Shown: positions 21,151 to 29,983 of the stretch, in pieces
How the letters are laid out: every line of letters begins with the position of its first letter
How positions within the stretch are numbered: the first letter of the stretch is position 1
Assembly (NCBI RefSeq): GCF_007858275.1
Contig: NZ_VFEV01000008.1
Span: 1-64,000 of the forward strand
Length of the DNA stretch: 64,000 nt
Direction: 5' to 3'
Source of the DNA: Pseudomonas proteolytica
GTDB lineage: Bacteria > Pseudomonadota > Gammaproteobacteria > Pseudomonadales > Pseudomonadaceae
Position numbers and translations under genes: made by a program
Notes under the pieces: model-generated
The model's database searches: none
The model's input: only the letters and a program-made list of their open reading frames with translations
Told to the model about the DNA's origin: nothing

Positions 21151-22494
21151 ATGAAAATCAAAGTACCACTGTATTTGGCGGCAGTTTCTGCGCTGTCTGG
21201 AAGCTATGCAATTTCTGCTCAAGCTGAAGACAAACCAGAAGGTTTCATTGAGGGCAGCAGCCTTACAGTGCTCAACCGCAACTTCTACTTCAATCGTGAT
21301 AATCGCGACAGTTCGGCTCCCACTTACAACAGTGGTAAGGGCAACACCAACGGCTACTCCGAAGCCTGGGCGCACGCGCTCATTTCCAAATTCAACTCTG
21401 GTTTTACCCAGGGTACCGTCGGTTTTGGTGTTGATGCCTTTGCAATGATCGGCCTCAAGCTTGATACCGGCGACGGTCGCAACGGCGGCCGTAGCTCCTT
21501 CGACGTGCTGCCCGTTGATAACAAGGGTGAGGCGCGTGATGAATACACCAAGGTTGGCGGAGCGGCCAAAATCCGCTTGTTCGATACCGTGGTGAAAGTG
21601 GGTGATGTATTCCCATCGACGCCGGTCGTCGCAGCGGGCGACTCGCGCCTCCTGCCAGAAAGCTTCCGCGGCGTGACCGTTGAGAACAGCAGCATCCAGG
21701 GCCTCACCCTGCAAGGTGGTCGACTGCATGCAATGAGCCAACCGGTTTCCAGTAACCTGAACGACAATTTCGTTACCTTCTATGGCGGCCCGGTCAACTC
21801 GCCTTGGATCGGCTACGGCGGCGGTGACTACTCGATCAACGACAATTGGACCGTGAGTGTCTACGGCAGCCAGTTGAAAGATGTCTGGAACCAGTACTAC
21901 GCCGGTACCAGCTTCGCCTACCCACTGAGCGATGACCTCGCGCTGATTGGTGGGTTCAACTACTACAAAGCCGTGGATGAAGGTAAACGCCGACTGGGCG
22001 AGTTCGACAACAATATCTGGAGTGCCAAGGTCGGTGTTCGCTACGGCGCCCACACCTTGGCCCTGTCACACCAGCGCAACAATGGCGATGACGATTTTGA
22101 TTACCTGCGTCAGTCGGACTCAATCTTCGTAGACAACTCGATCCAGTACAGCGACTTCAACTCGCCGAAAGAACGCTCCTGGATGATGCGTTATGACCTT
22201 AACTTCACCAGCTACGGTATTCCTGGTCTGACGTTCATGACCCGCTACGCAAGGGGTTCGGGCGCAGACTACTCGAACGCCAACCAGTTCTACATGCGTA
22301 CCGACGACAACGGCAATCCGCTCACCGATCAAAAACGTTGGGAGCGTGACGTCGAGGTGAAATATGTCGTTCAAACCGGCCCGGCTAAAGACTTGTCCTT
22401 CCGGTTGCGCCAAGCTACCACGCGTGCCACTGCTTTCGAATCGGACCTTGATGAAACTCGCGTGATCATTGAATACCCGCTTTCTATTCTGTAA
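21151..22494 (+). CDS. OprD-family outer-membrane porin
   Basis: A 447-residue substrate-specific porin of the OprD family. After a signal peptide (ending near SAQAED), the mature protein begins with GFIEGSSLTVLNRNFYFNRD, typical of the family, and later shows WAHALISKFNSGFTQGTVGFGVDAFAMIG-type barrel strands. The C-terminus (IIEYPLSIL) is hydrophobic. AAAGGAGCA precedes the ATG. CzcR is known to repress oprD in P. aeruginosa, so the nearby boxes fit metal-dependent control of this porin, though its substrate is unknown. Confidence 0.9.
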   Translation: MKIKVPLYLAAVSALSGSYAISAQAEDKPEGFIEGSSLTVLNRNFYFNRDNRDSSAPTYNSGKGNTNGYSEAWAHALISKFNSGFTQGTVGFGVDAFAMIGLKLDTGDGRNGGRSSFDVLPVDNKGEARDEYTKVGGAAKIRLFDTVVKVGDVFPSTPVVAAGDSRLLPESFRGVTVENSSIQGLTLQGGRLHAMSQPVSSNLNDNFVTFYGGPVNSPWIGYGGGDYSINDNWTVSVYGSQLKDVWNQYYAGTSFAYPLSDDLALIGGFNYYKAVDEGKRRLGEFDNNIWSAKVGVRYGAHTLALSHQRNNGDDDFDYLRQSDSIFVDNSIQYSDFNSPKERSWMMRYDLNFTSYGIPGLTFMTRYARGSGADYSNANQFYMRTDDNGNPLTDQKRWERDVEVKYVVQTGPAKDLSFRLRQATTRATAFESDLDETRVIIEYPLSIL

Positions 22495-22599
22495 TTCTCT
22501 GATCGGATCAGTTTTCCATGAACTGGCCCCTCAGAAAAACGTGCATTACGCATTCACCTTGAGTGGCTTAAGTGCTCCTTTGGTAAAAGGTGAATATTT

Positions 22600-22623
22600 G
22601 GCGCCCTTTGGGCGCCTTTTTTT
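22600..22623 (+). terminator. Terminator after OprD-like gene
   Basis: GGCGCCC-TTT-GGGCGCC is followed by seven Ts. It ends just before the stop codon of the small minus-strand frame at 22626. Confidence 0.88.
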
Positions 22624-22625
22624 AT

Positions 22626-22775
22626 CTAAAATTCGAGCAGTTGTTCGAGTTCATGCATCGCATGTCGATGCAGCTCATGGCTACACCAATGTCCAGCCTC
22701 CTCAATGAGGGGAACTTCGCCGTCATCTGAACGGAATGAAACCAGAACAAAGAATAGAATAACCCAGCACTTCAT
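22626..22775 (-). CDS. Small His/Cys-rich protein, 49 aa
   Basis: This short frame encodes a hydrophobic N-terminus (MKCWVILFFVLVSF) that could be a signal or anchor, then a compact metal-ligand cluster, HWCSHELHRHAMHE, and an acidic end. Five His and a Cys within 14 residues suggest metal binding. An AGGTGA ribosome site stands nine bases before the ATG. The gene is divergent from the second czcR, and the box at 22870-22885 lies between them. I know no matching family. A role in periplasmic metal buffering or sensing is inference. Confidence 0.5.
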   Translation of the reverse strand: MKCWVILFFVLVSFRSDDGEVPLIEEAGHWCSHELHRHAMHELEQLLEF

Positions 22776-22867
22776 AAGGTCAAATCACCTATTGGAGAGA
22801 GGGCTCGCATCTGTCAAACCCAAACCGCGACAAGATATAACGCCAGACTATCAAATATATTACCTAG

Positions 22868-22887
22868 AAATTACAAATCCGTAATTT
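22868..22887. promoter_or_regulatory. CopR/CzcR-type palindrome
   Basis: AAATTACAAATCCGTAATTT contains the perfect dyad ATTAC-N6-GTAAT. It lies between the divergent starts of the 49-residue frame (22775) and the second czcR (22983). Confidence 0.55.
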
Positions 22888-22982
22888 AGCCCCCCAGACA
22901 ACTCTTTTTGATTTACCATTCATTTCAATAACGTCGGCGCGCGTGCGCGGTTAATTGCTCAGTGATGTCGAGACAAAATCCC

Positions 22983-23657
22983 ATGCGAATTCTGGTAATT
23001 GAGGATGAAGTAAAAACTGCGGAGTATGTGCGTCAAGGCCTTACTGAATGCGGTTATGTTGTAGATTGCGTCCATACCGGTTCAGATGGATTATTCCTGG
23101 CCAAGCAGCACGAATATGAGTTGATCATCCTTGATATCAATCTGCCGGAGATGGATGGGTGGCAGGTGCTTGAACTGTTGCGACGTAAAAACTGCCCTTC
23201 TCGTATCATGATGCTGACGGCTAGAAGTCGCCTAGCAGATAAGGTTCGGGGCCTGGAGAACGGTGCAGATGACTACCTAATCAAGCCATTTGAGTTCCCA
23301 GAACTGCTGGCCCGGGTCCGCGCCTTGATGCGCAGGTCTGACCACCCTGCATCCGTCGAGATAATTCGTGTAGCTGACCTCGAACTCGACCAGAGCCGTC
23401 ACAGAGCCTTCAGGGATGGCCAGCGCATCGATTTGACTACAAAAGAGTTTGCACTGTTGCACTACCTGATGCGCAACACGGGGGTGGTACTGAGCCGTAC
23501 GCAGATCATCTCACAGGTTTGGGACATGAACTTTGACTGCGATACAAACGTTGTAGAGGTGTCGATTCGAAGGCTCAGAGCCAAGATCGATGATCCTTTC
23601 GAGACGAAGCTTATCCACACGCTCCGAGGCGTGGGCTATGTTCTTGAGAAGCGGTAA
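22983..23657 (+). CDS. czcR: Second CzcR/CopR-type response regulator
   Basis: A second OmpR-family regulator, close in sequence to the one at 8730: receiver with Asp51 (LIILDINLPEMDGW), [11 protein letters not shown], and a near-identical C-terminal DNA-binding end ([14 protein letters not shown]). Start MRILVIEDE at 22983 is preferred over an upstream ATG at 22962, because the receiver begins there. No histidine kinase follows; instead the sequence passes into the recombinase end of the island. It may be phosphorylated by CzcS at a distance, or its kinase was lost. Confidence 0.88.
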   Translation: MRILVIEDEVKTAEYVRQGLTECGYVVDCVHTGSDGLFLAKQHEYELIILDINLPEMDGWQVLELLRRKNCPSRIMMLTARSRLADKVRGLENGADDYLIKPFEFPELLARVRALMRRSDHPASVEIIRVADLELDQSRHRAFRDGQRIDLTTKEFALLHYLMRNTGVVLSRTQIISQVWDMNFDCDTNVVEVSIRRLRAKIDDPFETKLIHTLRGVGYVLEKR

Positions 23658-23760
23658 GCGACCAACCGCCTAGCCTTGGAAACAGCTCGACTGATTATCC
23701 AGCGCCTACTACATTGACAGTTAAATTTTAATTCCAACAGCACTTATCTTCGCAATAAGC

Positions 23761-23904
23761 ATGTCAAACCAACAAGCACCACCCATTGACCCGGAGTCAA
23801 GGAGACCAGACCACGAGAAATTTAGTGATACGCAATCCACTCAGAGTACTGATAGGACGGTCGTGGCGGAACGGGGCAACGAAAGCCAACAATCCAGCCA
23901 TTAA
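23761..23904 (+). CDS. Possible small hydrophilic ORF, 47 aa
   Basis: A short frame beginning MSNQQAPPIDPESRRPDHEK is rich in Gln, Ser, Asp and Arg and has no hydrophobic part. No good ribosome site precedes it, and I recognise no family. It lies in the junction between the metal genes and the recombinase operon and may be chance. Confidence 0.2.
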   Translation: MSNQQAPPIDPESRRPDHEKFSDTQSTQSTDRTVVAERGNESQQSSH

Positions 23905-23945
23905 TCGCAAAAATCGCTCTGGGTTGCCGATTGGAAAACTACCAA

Positions 23946-24392
23946 TCAGACAGTGGAATCTAGAGATCCACCACATAAAACGCAATTCCCACCAGTACGA
24001 TCTAGCTCTCCGGGGCCAACAGGTTTTACCATCAAGATACTAATATCAATCGAGTGACTTAGCATTGCCTCGATAAGGTCAATGTATTGAACTCGAATCG
24101 CTTCATACATAGTCCGCACCATAACAACTTCACGCTGAAGCTTATGATTCTTTTCTTGAAGATTCCTGTATTTAGCATCGCCATCATGATTAATCTTTGA
24201 AACTAGACAAGACCGCAAGCAAGCGTCAATTTCAGATTGATATTTCCTGATTGTCTCTCTAGAAACTCCTGCGTATTTAGAAAATTCTTTTTGGCTATAA
24301 ACATATCCTCCAATTTCTTTTTGGCGAACACTTATCAATTCCAAAATCTTAGAATTGAGATACCCCTTTAGACGCTCACCTCTGAGCTGCAT
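23946..24392 (-). CDS. HTH/coiled-coil accessory protein of recombinase operon
   Basis: A 148-residue protein with a helix-turn-helix near residues 33-52 (SQKEFSKYAGVSRETIRKYQ) and a coiled-coil region after it (KYRNLQEKNHKLQREVVMVR). The C-terminus has a CVLCGG motif. In size, layout and position after a large recombinase gene it resembles TnpC of Tn554-type transposons, a small factor that influences recombination. Gamma-mobile-trio islands also carry a small third protein (GmtX), but I cannot confirm that match. It is the last gene of the operon, 15 bases after the 720-residue recombinase. Confidence 0.6.
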   Translation of the reverse strand: MQLRGERLKGYLNSKILELISVRQKEIGGYVYSQKEFSKYAGVSRETIRKYQSEIDACLRSCLVSKINHDGDAKYRNLQEKNHKLQREVVMVRTMYEAIRVQYIDLIEAMLSHSIDISILMVKPVGPGELDRTGGNCVLCGGSLDSTV

Positions 24393-24407
24393 AAGCCCCC
24401 CGATATA

Positions 24408-26570
24408 TTAATTCTTTTTAAAAATCTCATTCAACAGAAAATCAGCCGACAGTTCAATATTTTTGAAATGTTGGTATTGCGGACTCAACTCCCCTCCAGC
24501 AGTTAAGATATGATTCTTTATTAAGTTAGCGTCTCGGCTCAATCTTTCAATTTCCAGACGCTGCGCATCATCTTGAACGTTCACTATTAAATCCTCGCAA
24601 GGCTTGCCATTTGTCCCCTTCGCCAAACATGACAGACTGTGCTGGCATGGTTTCAACGCAAGGTTGTGAGCGCACGCTCCATGTGGCATTGGATTAACCA
24701 CACGAATGGCTGCTGAAAGATATTCCTCTGCGGCTTGACGATTTTCAATTCTAAGTTTATTGAAAGTTGTTTGAATAACCCCCACAGCTCTATCTTGCCT
24801 AACACTTTCAATCATATCCTGCAGAATCAATGATCTGCTTAAAGCTGGTGTATGATCATAAACCTGAGCCTGCGTGAGGTCTGAACGTCCTAGGATCAGG
24901 TTCACCTGAACATCAGATAAACCTCCCTGCTTATAGACAGTATTGAGCCAATGCCTAATATCATGCCAGTAAAACTCAGCCACTTCACCGGTACGAGGAT
25001 CGAGGACATTAAATTTCTTAAATAATGACTCTTCAGTTCTTGATGTACCATCAAGCCACCCTTGAAACATACCAACCGAAACCTTCCTAAATTCCCTATC
25101 ACTCTTAGCATTAGAAAATGTCAACAAATTCCGCGGGATAATGAATAATGAATTTTCCGGCTCTAGAATTGCCACACCATTCTTTTGGATCGTAGGCAGA
25201 ATTTTTCGAGCAAAGTTTAATTCGAACTCAAAATCAGGCTGAAATGGAAAAGTTTTATTCTCAAGCTGACACAACAAAGCCTCATCAAGGATATCGTCAA
25301 CAATCTCACGCATCCATGATGGATTGAAGGTAACTTCACAAAATGCCTCAAGACGCTGCAACGATATAGCATGAGGGTGGCGCCTCAACCTGCTTCGCCA
25401 CTTATATACATTTGAAGTCAAAGGCAAATATTCATTCCAAGCTTTCTCATACATAAATATCTTAGAATTCATAGCTTTCTGACATTGAAGCAACTTGACA
25501 ACTGTTCGTGTAGAGGCACCCAGAAATGCCGCGACCTCAGACACACGCCCGAGGCGTCCAACCAACTGAATTACATCTACAAATTGCCCTGTAGATTGAT
25601 AATAAACCCCTCGCGGCGTATACAAATCGAATTCGCTCACCCATTTCGCGACAAACTTACGCGCATAATATTTCAAACTAATAGGCGTTTTTTTTACTTC
25701 CTTCCAATTCACCCCTGGATTCAATCTCATTTTCTTAACAATACGACGCCCTTCCGCAGTATGTTCAGTGATAAATTCTACCGCTGCGCGTACTGCTGGG
25801 TATAAATCTTGCGGAAATGGTCGGAAGTACAATCGCCCTCCCTTTTCGGGAAATATTTTTATAACCCATTTCCCCTCTTGCTGTATCAAGCAATCTACAG
25901 GAAGACATGCCAGCTCATTGATTCTACCGCCCACAGCTGCGTTAATCACTAGCGCACTAATATAAAATCTATCCCGAAAAGAAAGTTCTGGATGAGTGGC
26001 CAATCCGAATAAATCTCTAATCACCTCTGTAGGTAGGAACTTTCGCTCTCTTCCCTCTTCACTTCCATGCCGGCCATACTTACATCTGCCTTTTGGAGCA
26101 TCATAGATTACCCTTAAACCAATTCGCTTCTGCATCCATTTAGCAAAGCCCTGAAGTGTTGTTAAAGTTGAAATCTTCCCGGTCACCCCGCGCTCTGCGT
26201 AGGTCCTTTCAACCGCTTTAAAATCCAATAGATTCAATCGTGAGATTTCTTTACTACCCATTTCCAAATCAAGCCTAACTAATGCCTCGATGGAGGCGAA
26301 TGCACCATCAGCGGTTACACCCGCTTGGACTCGCTTTGCTGCTATATACACTTTAGCAACTAATCTAAGCTCGTCATTTCTAATACGGCAAAATCTCAAA
26401 TTGTATTGCGACAGATTTCCAGGGCGTTCAACCCAGTCGAGAATATTCCATTCATCACAAAAAAAATCGACTGAAGGCTTTAACCCCTCAACAAGTGATG
26501 CTGCCAAATTTATCAAAGGCTCTGGGAGGCCATGACCACGCAACTTTGAGTGAATATCCATCTTCGTCAT
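24408..26570 (-). CDS. Large tyrosine recombinase, 720 aa
   Basis: A site-specific recombinase with most of the catalytic set: Arg216 in VGGRINEL, HxxR as HDIRH (His536, Arg539) and Tyr571 in AQVYDHTP. The residue that is often His or Trp before the Tyr reads Arg (LGRSD). A helix-turn-helix-like stretch (RVSEVAAFLGASTRTVVKLL) is near 342-361. A Cys/His-rich segment after the catalytic domain (GACAHN … PCQHSLSC … PCEDL) may bind zinc. The size and order fit TnpB-like partners of Tn554-type elements. It overlaps the preceding recombinase gene by four bases. Confidence 0.8.
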   Translation of the reverse strand: MTKMDIHSKLRGHGLPEPLINLAASLVEGLKPSVDFFCDEWNILDWVERPGNLSQYNLRFCRIRNDELRLVAKVYIAAKRVQAGVTADGAFASIEALVRLDLEMGSKEISRLNLLDFKAVERTYAERGVTGKISTLTTLQGFAKWMQKRIGLRVIYDAPKGRCKYGRHGSEEGRERKFLPTEVIRDLFGLATHPELSFRDRFYISALVINAAVGGRINELACLPVDCLIQQEGKWVIKIFPEKGGRLYFRPFPQDLYPAVRAAVEFITEHTAEGRRIVKKMRLNPGVNWKEVKKTPISLKYYARKFVAKWVSEFDLYTPRGVYYQSTGQFVDVIQLVGRLGRVSEVAAFLGASTRTVVKLLQCQKAMNSKIFMYEKAWNEYLPLTSNVYKWRSRLRRHPHAISLQRLEAFCEVTFNPSWMREIVDDILDEALLCQLENKTFPFQPDFEFELNFARKILPTIQKNGVAILEPENSLFIIPRNLLTFSNAKSDREFRKVSVGMFQGWLDGTSRTEESLFKKFNVLDPRTGEVAEFYWHDIRHWLNTVYKQGGLSDVQVNLILGRSDLTQAQVYDHTPALSRSLILQDMIESVRQDRAVGVIQTTFNKLRIENRQAAEEYLSAAIRVVNPMPHGACAHNLALKPCQHSLSCLAKGTNGKPCEDLIVNVQDDAQRLEIERLSRDANLIKNHILTAGGELSPQYQHFKNIELSADFLLNEIFKKN

Positions 26571-28039
26571 TCCCCACTATTGATCCTAGCCATAACATCG
26601 TTAACCGCTTGGTATACGCGCTCCAGCTCTTTCAGTATCTTACTCCTTTCCTTTCCACCCTCAGCTCTACCCCATCTTTCTAATTCAGACTCTAGGTAAT
26701 CTAAAGATTTTTTATGGTCTGCGTTGCGCCAGGCAATGAAATACCTACAACCATTGTAACAATTAAAAAATGGATGATGCCCACAAGATCCGGACTTGCC
26801 ACATTCCCCTACTATAGCTGGCTGATTTACGACCGGTATCAATATAGGCATCCCCGAACTCTTATGCCCAAGCTGACCGGCGAAAAATAAACCATTTAAC
26901 TCTGAGAATATCCCACCTAATTTTCTGTTTGCTCGCTCCAACAACGGGCAAAACTCAGAAGCCAAACAGTCAATGTAAGCATCAGCTGCATGCACGGAGT
27001 CATGCTCAAGTACATATTGTATCTCGTCCCTAGACGCGCCTTGGGCGGCCATCTGTGTAGCTCCGCTATGTCGGATTCTATAGGGTGTCAAGATTAGAGG
27101 CCTATTCGTACGCGGACTGATCAGCTTTAATCTGCTACACCAGCCAGTTATCGCCCGTCCAAAATTTGATGATTCTCCCTCCCTTGAACTCACTAACAAC
27201 CTCCCAGTCCTTTCCTGTAACGCCTTAACCTTAGGAGATGAGGAGTACTCGAGAATGGCATTAGCAAGTTGAGTAGTTATGGGCCAAAGCTCTGACGCCT
27301 GTCCTGTTTGATATTTTGCCTTAGGCATTCTAAGGAAATATTGGCCCCCTTCTGCCATCGAATCGGGTACCCACAATGCATCACGGAACATTTCATGCAA
27401 CTGGATAGGTCTCTTTAATGTTTCGAACGAGATCCAAGTAAACAGCCTTGAGGTGAAATCCGCCGTGGATTCCCCCTCTGCAGAAATGATCATTGCTTTT
27501 CGAACCACTTCAATTTCGGAGCTTGTTAGCGCCCCGCGCGTCTCGTGCCATTCCAGTATCCTTAAAGTTGGGTGAGGCTTTTTAAGCCTTATAGCCTCTA
27601 ACTCCAATGCATGAATCTCGTCCGCACCTGCCAACCCCTGAAAAGCAGCGTAAATGTAGAACCTTCGAAACTCGGTCGCCTCCGCATGGGATGATGTCAT
27701 AACGCTCAACAATTTCCCGAGAGACATATCTGAAAAGTCCTTCCATGAAGGTTGCCAGTGCCTTTCCAAGCAAGAGATCCCCGCGTGCACTGAGCTCAGG
27801 ATTCTAGGGCAAACCGACTCAAGCTTGTGCACTAGGTACTTTTTGACCACCTCAATAATTACTACTGGGAGCTGGTATCTGCTTAGATCAATAGAATATC
27901 TAGCCCTTCTCCACACCGCTTCAACATAATCTGTCGTCACATCAATGAAAAATGGACTACTCGGATCAGCATTACATCTTACATATAGCCGCCCGACTTC
28001 ATCTTCAAATTCACCAGAATCATTGACTTCAATACCCAT
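26567..28039 (-). CDS. Tyrosine recombinase, 490 aa, variant active site
   Basis: A phage-integrase-type fold is indicated by KRPIQLHEM (Arg210) and by YRIRHSGATQ followed by LEHDSVHAADAY (His346, Tyr355). The usual HxxR reads YRIR (Tyr320, Arg323), so one conserved His is missing. Whether the enzyme is active cannot be judged from this alone. A Cys/His-rich patch (GECGKSGSCGHHPFFNCYNGC) follows the catalytic domain. It lies three bases after the 412-residue gene and overlaps the 720-residue gene by four. Confidence 0.75.
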   Translation of the reverse strand: MGIEVNDSGEFEDEVGRLYVRCNADPSSPFFIDVTTDYVEAVWRRARYSIDLSRYQLPVVIIEVVKKYLVHKLESVCPRILSSVHAGISCLERHWQPSWKDFSDMSLGKLLSVMTSSHAEATEFRRFYIYAAFQGLAGADEIHALELEAIRLKKPHPTLRILEWHETRGALTSSEIEVVRKAMIISAEGESTADFTSRLFTWISFETLKRPIQLHEMFRDALWVPDSMAEGGQYFLRMPKAKYQTGQASELWPITTQLANAILEYSSSPKVKALQERTGRLLVSSREGESSNFGRAITGWCSRLKLISPRTNRPLILTPYRIRHSGATQMAAQGASRDEIQYVLEHDSVHAADAYIDCLASEFCPLLERANRKLGGIFSELNGLFFAGQLGHKSSGMPILIPVVNQPAIVGECGKSGSCGHHPFFNCYNGCRYFIAWRNADHKKSLDYLESELERWGRAEGGKERSKILKELERVYQAVNDVMARINSGE

Positions 28040-28042
28040 TGC

Positions 28043-29281
28043 TTACCCCTCAAAATTTAACCTCATCAACTCCCTTCTTGCCTTATCCCGAATCGCGCGC
28101 CGAGCATAACCTTTTAATGAGTCAGGACTACTCCATCCTCCCATGTAAACTACGTGATCTATTTCCGTAGAATTGTTCTCTAGCAAACTTGCAGCTTCGT
28201 AAAGCCTATTGAACACAGCGTGGCGTACGAGATGCCAATGAAAAGCTTTGACACACTCATTGCTAATCATGCAAGCGACTTTATTTGCCGCTGAACAGGA
28301 TAGTGGATTACCCAGCGAGGCGTTACCGTGAGAGATCAACAGGAATTCGTGGTCTAGATAAGCTGTAAACCCTCCTTTTATTTTTCTTTTAACTCTATAT
28401 GTATCTACATACTCCTCAATGGCTCTAATCATCCCCTCATCACCAGGACTAAAATAAAGCCGCCTACCAAAAGTTTTAACAAGTGGATTATTGGGAGCTC
28501 GCGGATCAGAATAATCTGCCCCTCTATCCTCTATGCGGATAATTTCCAAAAAAGGATATAAACCAGTCAGATCAATATCCACTAGGCGTAATGCTAACAA
28601 CTCGCCTAGCCTTAATCCAAACCTTCTAACTAAGCGCCACATGATGTAGTTTCTTAGATTCAAGCCGCGAGTCACGTTCGCACTTGAAAGCTGCCCTACT
28701 AAAAACCCCTCTATTTTTTTCAATTCATCGTCCGTCAGGTCATGCGCGATTAGCTCTTTTCTGCCGCTCACCATTACACTAGACCAAACTTTCTTATGGC
28801 TTTCAATTAAACGAATATAGCTAACATTGACGTCAATACCGGTAGCAAACAAAGGTGTATAGTTCTCAACAAACCAAATTGAGAAAGTGCTGCAGCTTTG
28901 TAAGATCTTACAAACATATTTGTTTATCTGGGTCCCATCAACCGGCGGCGATATAATCTTCTCAAGCCAATTGGCAAATTTTCTTACACATCTAAAATCT
29001 AGTCCTTTCCCCTCAAGCAGCATGCGCTCGATATCGAGCCCAGTTATGTTTCCCCATGTGAATAAAAAGGCAACGTGGTAGAGCACTGTACGAATACTCG
29101 CCTTATAGCGACGATTACCCATTGAATACGCTACTTCGTACAGACTAGCGCTAAGACAAGGTACAAACGTTTCTACTGCCACCAACTGGTACCTAGCTAC
29201 GTGTTGATGTGAAAACTTAAGAACCTTGTACTCTAACCCTACAGTCCTAACTGATTTAGTTCTTCTAGTTAGTCCAGGCAT
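28043..29281 (-). CDS. Tyrosine recombinase, 412 aa
   Basis: This shows a complete tyrosine-recombinase set: Arg224 (FGLRLGELLAL), Lys269 (LVKTFGRRL), His350 and Arg353 (HLVRH), Trp383 (GGWSS) and Tyr392 (LKGYARR). N-terminal residues 30-200 look like an SAM-like DNA-binding core. It is the first clearly assigned gene of the recombinase operon. Codon use and base composition are AT-rich compared with the core genes after 29.9 kb. Confidence 0.85.
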   Translation of the reverse strand: MPGLTRRTKSVRTVGLEYKVLKFSHQHVARYQLVAVETFVPCLSASLYEVAYSMGNRRYKASIRTVLYHVAFLFTWGNITGLDIERMLLEGKGLDFRCVRKFANWLEKIISPPVDGTQINKYVCKILQSCSTFSIWFVENYTPLFATGIDVNVSYIRLIESHKKVWSSVMVSGRKELIAHDLTDDELKKIEGFLVGQLSSANVTRGLNLRNYIMWRLVRRFGLRLGELLALRLVDIDLTGLYPFLEIIRIEDRGADYSDPRAPNNPLVKTFGRRLYFSPGDEGMIRAIEEYVDTYRVKRKIKGGFTAYLDHEFLLISHGNASLGNPLSCSAANKVACMISNECVKAFHWHLVRHAVFNRLYEAASLLENNSTEIDHVVYMGGWSSPDSLKGYARRAIRDKARRELMRLNFEG

Positions 29282-29568
29282 GAGACATCTCCTTCAGCAT
29301 CAGTTGCAGAAGTTGTCTTCGAATGAATTTTATCAGCCTGCGACCAAAGCGACTTTAATAAGCCATCCCCAATCGAGTAGTTTGATCTTAACTTAAGACA
29401 GCTAGTTGACTTATAATCAACTAGCACGGACAGCAATTGATAACCGGTGAGAATTTCAAACAAAAAACGTATAAATATATTTTTGCCGCCCATATATCCG
29501 CACCTTGACATTAGTTTATGTCTTAAAGGTACAGATGCTGGGCCGCGGATAACTCCGTCGTCTGCCAA
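29269..29568 (-). CDS. Possible operon-leading hypothetical protein, 99 aa
   Basis: An open frame overlaps the 412-residue recombinase gene by 13 bases. It begins with TTG at 29568 or ATG at 29511, neither with a good ribosome site. The product has one hydrophobic stretch (FIRFLFEILTGYQLLSVLV) and no family I recognise. It may be the first gene of the recombinase operon or chance. Confidence 0.35.
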   Translation of the reverse strand: MADDGVIRGPASVPLRHKLMSRCGYMGGKNIFIRFLFEILTGYQLLSVLVDYKSTSCLKLRSNYSIGDGLLKSLWSQADKIHSKTTSATDAEGDVSCLD

Positions 29569-29717
29569 CTATCTAACAACCTACGGTGCTACATTGGCAC
29601 ATTTTTAACGTAAACCAGTTGACTGGACTAATCAAGACCTTACGTCGCAGGTCTGACGGGACGCGGGGCTGCGGAGCTCTCATCCCCCCGCTATCTAGGC
29701 ACTTTGAGGTCAGATAA
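29569..29717. other. Right end of island
   Basis: No gene is visible. Base composition changes here from AT-rich to GC-rich. The junction with yebG coding sequence lies near 29716. Confidence 0.5.
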
Positions 29718-29930
29718 ATCATCGATAAAGCCGAAGCTGACCGTCATGACAAGATGCTTGAACTCGCTGAGTTGCTCGCAGAAGTGTTGCAAAAAGCCGT
29801 GCCGTCCCTGAGTGAGCAGCAGGTGGAGGAAGCCGGGATCTACATGGCGAAGAATCGCGATGTGTTTGCCAAGGCGTTCAAGAGCCAGCCGGATGCGCTG
29901 TCCGAGTTGCTGAACCCCGCGGCGGAATAA
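29716..29930 (+). pseudogene. yebG: yebG, 5'-truncated
   Basis: From about 29718 the frame reads DKAEADRHDKMLELAELLAE and continues to a stop at 29928-29930, matching the C-terminal 70 or so residues of the SOS-regulated protein YebG. The expected N-terminus (about 17 residues ending in Phe/Met/Ile-Asp-Lys) is missing, and an in-frame TAA stands directly upstream. I infer that the island inserted at this codon and that the 5' part lies beyond the window's left edge. A terminator follows at 29945. Confidence 0.75.
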
Positions 29931-29944
29931 AGCCCGAATTGAAC

Positions 29945-29975
29945 AGGCCCTGAATTGATGATTCAGGGCCTTTTT
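29945..29975 (+). terminator. Terminator after yebG
   Basis: An eleven-base stem (AGGCCCTGAAT/ATTCAGGGCCT) is followed by a T-run. Confidence 0.88.
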
Positions 29976-29983
29976 AATAAGTG

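Noticed and set aside
29569..29717. tRNA gene as the insertion site
   Set aside because: No cloverleaf could be seen; the adjoining coding sequence is yebG.
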